NCBI GenBank assembly: GCA_009667805.1
Contig: CM019071.1
Span: forward strand, 45,457,593-45,521,592
Reading direction: 5' to 3'
From: Leptobrachium leishanense
Lineage: Eukaryota; Chordata; Amphibia; Anura; Megophryidae
DNA length: 64,000 nucleotides
The notes under the pieces are model-generated. The model was given only the letters and a program-made list of their open reading frames with translations, was not told where the DNA came from and ran no database searches. The position numbers and the translations under genes were made by a program. Positions within the stretch are counted from its first letter, which is position 1; each line of letters opens with the position of its first letter. Shown one piece after another: positions 59,136 through 64,000 of this stretch.

Positions 59136-60245
59136 TGTAGCGATGTGTTAAAGTTTACTGTGGCAGTACCCATTTTTGGCCACAAGATGGAGACTATCAC
59201 GATTAAAGACCCTGGACACTTGAACTACATGTCCATGCATGCTTTGCGAAGAAACAGGAAGTGGGTGGGTTTGTGGAGAGCTGTACATCCTGCACCTCGT
59301 GGAGAACAGGCAGAGGGCGCCAGGGAGTCAAGGAGAGCGGATGCACAAAGTAAAGAGAGAGACCAAAGATAGGCCGGAGCGCAGACAGAGTGGATCGGGC
59401 TTTCAGGATTGGCTCACTCAGCTTGTGGGACACAGACCTCACCCTCTATGCTATTCAAGTGCAGCTGAAGGAGAGAAGACCCCAGGAGTGAGGAGTACCG
59501 CGGTCGATCGAAGCGGGGAGCAGGCGGTAAGCTGGATGAGTCGCGGCTGACAGACAGAGGGCCAGACAACAGATCGGGTGGTCGGCATCCCCCGGCAACA
59601 TCGAGCGGAGAGGCGTCCTGGGCCAACCGAATCTAAAGCTTGCGCTGGATGGGTGAGAGGCCCCAAGGCCGTGTTTAAATAAGAGCGTACGCTGCTGTTT
59701 CCTTCTAAAACCCACAGGGCCCCAACTGACTAGTCGAAGACATCGCTGAAGTAAACTCACTGGCCAGTTGAGAAGTACCCGGGTACCCTACACACACAAA
59801 TACATATCACCTCATGTTCTGGGACTTAACCTGTGCAGGACTCATTTTCCTTTTCTGAACCGGGACAAGGGGGCAAAGTTAAAGTTACATTCCGAACATT
59901 TTTCCTCTTTTTGTTCCCGCTGCGCGGTCACCGTGATACGAGAACTGTGTATTTTATTGTGTCCCGCTACGCGGTTTTTCCTCGAATTTCGTATCTTTTA
60001 ATTTTCTGCTCGGTCGGGTTTTTTTTTCCGAAAATACGAAGCCCTCGTGTTTTCGTTTCTTTTACCGCTACGCGTTTATCGTATTACGAAAGTACTGTAA
60101 ATCTTCCTGCATATACCGTGTCTTAAGAGCTGCAAACCTTTTAAATTGTAAAACTGTCCAGCGTGTTGGAGTATATTTATTCCCTAGTGCGGGGAGACTG
60201 ACCCGTGGTTCATTTTCAGCGGCTCCTCCGGGAGTGAGCGCTACA
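59136..60245 (+). repeat. 3' LTR (1110 bp)
   Basis: Preceded by the polypurine tract AGGAGGGGGAGAG. Same ends as the 5' LTR. Contains a TTTAAATAAGAGCG block that is a TATA-like candidate. Confidence 0.95.
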
Positions 60246-60439
60246 TGGGTTTACCTTTAGATGTTTAGAGAGCTTTGTGCTCTACCCAGGGTTTCAATAA
60301 ATTAATGTGGTAGATCTGTTCTATCTTCCGCCTATCTGGCTGGCTTACTTTATAGTTAACCTCGTTTACTTGTTCTACAATCTCGTATGGCCCTCGCCAG
60401 CTGGCCAGGAATTTACTTTCCACGGAAGAGGATCAGGAC
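60246..60439 (-). pseudogene. Integrase C-terminal (GPY/F) fragment of the Gmr1-like element
   Basis: Minus strand: FLASWRGPYEIVEQV then VNYKVSQPDRRKIEQIYH and INLLKPW, a typical GPY/F domain of Ty3/gypsy integrases. After a stop near 60271 the frame runs on into the RT-side sequence at 51804 once the later insertion is removed. The rest of the integrase is cut off at 60440 by a hAT-like element. Confidence 0.82.
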
Positions 60440-60991
60440 TGGGGATGAGCTGTTCGGTTCCGAGTTCTATTCGAACATCGCATGTTCGCGAACTACGAAC
60501 ATTTCCTCGTGTTCGCCCACAATGCACCACAATGCACTTTTCCACTGGCCTGAAGCTTGTAATTGGCTACAGTCTTGCACCTGACCTCAGTTTAGGTGCA
60601 AGACAGGTGCAAGACTGTGCCAATCACGGCTCAGAGTCCTGATTGGGCAAAATTTGCCCAATCATGGGCTCACAGAGCTAAGTCCCACAGCACACTATAT
60701 AAGGCTTGAACCCAGCCCAGCCAGCATGCGTTTTCTTCAGGAGTGAGAGGAGATTGTTCTGTTAGTGTGTCTTCTCACTGCCAGTGACAGCTATTGGGGG
60801 GGTCTCACTTGTTGCAGATAGCTGGGAATTGGTGGAAAGTGTGTCTTCTCAGTCAGTGACAGCAGCATTTTGGGGGGTTTACTTGTTGCAGATATCTGGG
60901 AATCGGTGGTAGAAAGGGTGTCTTCTCAGTCACTGACAGTCAGCTATCAGGGGGTGTCACATACTTCCATAAAATTTCTGTGAATTGTAAT
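60440..60991. mobile_element. hAT-like element, TATA-containing GTTCG subfamily
   Basis: Begins TGGGGATGAGCTGTTCGG, with GTTCG-rich subterminal DNA. Contains a CACTATATAAGGC block (about 60690) resembling a TATA box, followed by tandem units (GTGTCTTCTCA...). The right end is not identified; the next element begins at 60992. Confidence 0.6.
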
Positions 60992-62044
60992 TAGGGATGA
61001 GCTGTTCGGTTCGATCAGTTCGGAGTTCGATTCGAACATCGGCAGTTGGAAAGTTTGCGAACTTCGAACTTTTTGGCGTGTTCGGTTCGAGTTGCGATTT
61101 TTTTTTTTAAAAAAGTATAAAAAAATGCTTAAAAAATACAAAACAAATTCTACAAATAAAGAGACTCTTAACTGCAGAATATTATAAGCAACGGTTTATT
61201 AGATACTGAATTAAAAAATAATTTCTACGTGCAAAGATTCTCACCTCTAAATGACATGTGCTCTCAAATGCCGTAAACAAAAGGTTTTAATTAGTGTTTG
61301 GAAATAACATGTGCTTTTAATTAGTCTGGTCTAATGAATTTGATACATTGTCTGTAGATTGAGGGTGTCTGGAGGTGTCTCCTGAACATGTATCAAACAA
61401 CACCTGTGCTTCTGAGAAGTGTTCATTTCTCTACTAAATGTTCCTCTGATATGCTGTTTAACCCCTTAACCCTGCATTTCACTGCTGTGTGCTCAGCTCA
61501 GTTTTACTGCTTTCGCTCATCATGTTTAAACGCGATTTGAAGCCACATTTTATTAAATGACCCAGACATATTAGATATCGATCTTTCCGGCAGACTCCGC
61601 AGATTCATAATATATAAATTTTTATATGTATACGTCATGTCCTGCCTGTATATTATGACAAAAAAATGCAATAAAAATTGAATTTTTAATCATCTGCAGT
61701 GTGTAACGAGTTTTTTTTTCACATTTTAGCACATGAGCGTTTGCGGTTATGTTTTCTATGGGGTGCGCTTGTACAAAAATTAGAAATGGGGACTTGTTAC
61801 ATTTTGTTGGGGGAATTATGTGATTTTTAGCAAACGCACCCCATAGAAAAAAATTATTAGTGCAGCATTATTGTGCACATTATAATTGAAATGTGAACAA
61901 TATTGCTGCATTAATAAGAATAACACAAAAAAATACATGTTTTTATTTTATTTTACTTTATACCTGGTCATGTTGGATATCATTCGAAAGGCCATGCTCA
62001 GGCCTTTCGATTGACACCATCCATGACCGACTAGCTGCCACAGT

Positions 62045-62712
62045 TCTGGAGATATCGGGGTTCAAATGAACCCCCTATCTCCACCAGGAGATTCCAGGCA
62101 GCTAGGGGTTCCCCGGCTATCTGACGTCATCGCGCTATGCGTGAGCACGTCAGGCAGTGAGGGGGGACCCGGGGGTGGAGCTGCCATCCAAGATGGCGGC
62201 CCCCACCGGAGCTAGGCCGCACTTCAGCGCCGCAAGGCATCTCTATACACAGCCCCATGAGCATCTCTATACACAGCCTCACAGCATCTCTATACACAGC
62301 ATCTCTATACACAACCCCATCAGCATCTCTATACACAGCATCTCTATACACAACCTCACAGCATCTCTGAACCCTCAAATGAACTCCATATCTCCACCAG
62401 GGCATTCCGGGCAGCTAGGGGTTCCCCGGCTATCTGACGTCATCACGCTATGCGTGAGGACGTCAGGCAGGGAGGGGGGACCCGGGGGTGGAGCCGCCAT
62501 CCTAGATGGCGCCCCCCCCCGGAGCTAGGCCGCACTTTGGCGCTGCAAGGCATCTCTATACACAGCCCCATCAGCATCTCTATACACAGCCTCACAGTAT
62601 CTCTATACACAGCATCTCTATACACAGCCTCACAGCATCTCTGTGAACCATCAAAATGAACTCCCTATCTCCACCAGGGGATTCCGGGCAGCTAGGGGTT
62701 CCCAGGCTATCT
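62045..62712. repeat. Tandem duplication, unit about 310-340 bp
   Basis: Two copies of a block with CTATCTCCACCAG, CTATCTGACGTCATC, GGACCCGGGGGTGGAGC, CATCTCTATACACAGC short repeats. A third partial copy resumes after the nested hAT (63744-63845), so the insertion landed in the array. Confidence 0.85.
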
Positions 62713-63751
62713 GACATCAGCAGGGCCGGATTAACATAGGGGGCAGATGGAGCAGCAGCTCCAGGCCCATGCCCCAGAATAGGCCCAGAGAAAAAATAAC
62801 AATGTCTGCATTTATGAACATGTGGACCCCATTATCTCCAACACCGTAGCAGCTACAGGGTCATATGAGGTATCACTGGAAAGGCCAGAGTATGCCCTTT
62901 CCAATGATAGCAAACATGAACAGGTTTTATGTAACAATAAAAATTAAATAATAAATATTACTTTATTTTTTCTTTCTAACACAGCAATACTTTCCACTTT
63001 TCAATTATAAAGTGAACAATGATGCTGCACTAACTCACCATCTCAAGTGTGGAGGTGATGGCATGATCCGTTTATTACGTATTGTTGCACCAAAAACCTA
63101 AACCACTGCACTGCAGCAAAGTGCACTGGGGGGGTGACTTTGGAACGCTGCGCTACTAATCTTTACACCTCACAAGGTCAAGGGAGGTGTCATTGGACAG
63201 GTCAGCGTTTGGCCTTTGCATTAATACTAAACGTGACCATGTAAAATCTAAAAGGAAAACCCAAAAACTTTTTATCTTTTATATTTTTAGTTCCAATGCA
63301 ATGACATTGTCCATTTGTCACTTATTAAATGAGCAATACCACTGCCATTACTCACCTTCTCATTTCCCACGCTGGGAGCAAGACCAGTGTTTTATACATC
63401 GTCATATTATTCAAAAAACACAAGGGAAATATTTCATTTTTTTGGTTAAAATTTTATATTTTCTCAGAAAAATGCAGTAACAGGATCCCATTTAAAAAAA
63501 ATTAACAAGAATTCCCTATAGAATATATAACCACAAGGGTTTGGATGATAAAATATGAAAAAATAATTTTACATGCTTTAAATGATTTAAATCTGAATGT
63601 AAATTTACTCACACAGTATCTGCCTGGTTAGATATATCCGTATCTGCACTATAACCTAAAATATGTTTTCATTTCACTAAATTCCAAAAAAAAGACACCA
63701 AAATCTTCAGCTCCAGGCCCATAGAGATCTTAATCCGGCCCTGGACATCAG
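62713..63751. mobile_element. hAT element with GACATCAG target duplication
   Basis: The element 62721-63743 starts CAGGGCCGGATTAACATAGG and ends CTTAATCCGGCCCTG, with GACATCAG duplicated exactly on both sides. The interior contains AT-rich DNA and TTAA-family-like pieces. No transposase. Confidence 0.9.
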
Positions 63752-64000
63752 ACGTCAGGCAGTGAAGGGGGTCCCTGGGGTGGAGCCACGATCCAAGATG
63801 GCGGCCCCTACCGGAGCTAGGCCGCACTTCGGCGCCTAAGGGGTTAAAGCCAGGCACTGCTTAAAAGGGGAGACTCTATCCTTTTAAGCGGTGCCTGGCT
63901 TTTTTTGTGGGACCTCCCGATCGGGAGGGAGAGGGATCCAAATGGATCCCCCCCCTCCCTTCCAGGCAATCTCCCGGCATTGCCCGAGGGGTTGCCTGGA
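63752..64000. repeat. End of window: continuation of the tandem block with hairpin
   Basis: Continues the repeat unit interrupted at 62712. A hairpin AGCCAGGCACTGCTTAAAAG / CTTTTAAGCGGTGCCTGGC lies at about 63847-63901. GC-rich TTAA-family-like sequence runs to the edge. Confidence 0.55.

Larger units (their letters stand above)
51801..60249 (+). mobile_element. Ty3/gypsy retrotransposon with PNMA-like Gag
   Basis: LTRs 51805-52920 and 59136-60245; TGGG duplicated at 51801-51804 and 60246-60249. Primer-binding site at 52923-52940, polypurine tract GGAGGGGGAGAG ending at 59135. Order: gag, protease, reverse transcriptase, RNase H, integrase, then an acidic C-terminal tail. No envelope frame. 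It is inserted in the opposite orientation into the Gmr1-like element. The pol frame is open over 1123 codons; gag and the protease-RT joint have frameshifts. Confidence 0.95.
60992..64000. mobile_element. hAT element, GTTCG family copy 3, running off the edge
   Basis: Starts TAGGGATGAGCTGTTCGG and matches copy 1 over its first 500 bp, including the AAGAGACTCTT and CAACGGTTTATTAGATA blocks. It then carries a TTAA-family segment (about 61463-62130), tandem units (62045-62700) and a nested hAT (62721-63743). The right terminus is outside the window. Confidence 0.6.

Overview
This window is animal nuclear DNA, most probably from a frog or related amphibian with a large, repeat-rich genome. The pointers are spliced vertebrate-type cytochrome P450 family 2 (CYP2) exons with consensus splice sites, CR1-like LINEs, Tc1/mariner and hAT/piggyBac/Harbinger-like elements, and several kinds of vertebrate Ty3/gypsy LTR retrotransposons. 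The species is not identifiable from the sequence alone. No bacterial-style genes, rRNA, tRNA genes or CRISPR arrays were recognised.

The host genes are two convergent CYP2-like P450 genes. Gene A (+ strand) enters from the left edge and contributes only its last two coding exons, exon 8 (3952-4093) and exon 9 (6567-6748). Gene B (- strand) contributes seven consecutive exons, 9 to 3, at 14568-14749, 23568-23709, 24488-24675, 28704-28845, 33045-33221, 35969-36129 and 37875-38024. Their lengths (182, 142, 188, 142, 177, 161, 150 nt) and intron phases are those of the standard nine-exon CYP2 gene. Exons 1 and 2 of gene B were not found between 38025 and 64000 and probably lie beyond the right edge. 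Both genes should encode ER-membrane haem-thiolate monooxygenases, but each departs from a signature motif: gene A has Leu for Phe in the haem loop, and gene B has Ala for the I-helix Thr.

Nearly everything else is mobile or tandem DNA inside the introns and the intergenic gap. 1-14567: last introns of gene A and the gap between the genes, with a CR1-like fragment, a hAT element carrying a minisatellite and a long hairpin, TTAA-flanked MITEs and foldback elements. 14750-23567 (intron 8 of gene B): a large imperfect palindrome, each arm loaded with different insertions. 24676-28703 (intron 6): a LINE in a foldback element, then a hAT with nested MITEs. 28846-33044 (intron 5): almost entirely a 33-bp minisatellite. 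33222-37874: quieter introns with small MITEs and a 52-bp tandem array. 38025-64000 (probably intron 2): a Tc1-like transposon split by a gag-only LTR element, a solo LTR and a damaged LTR element; then a Ty3/gypsy element with a reversed domain order (integrase before reverse transcriptase, Gmr1-like) interrupted by a nearly complete Ty3/gypsy element with a PNMA-like Gag; then nested hAT and TTAA elements to the edge.

Many insertions can be delimited exactly from target-site duplications read directly here. The long open frames inside the minisatellites are artefacts of repeat units whose length is a multiple of three.
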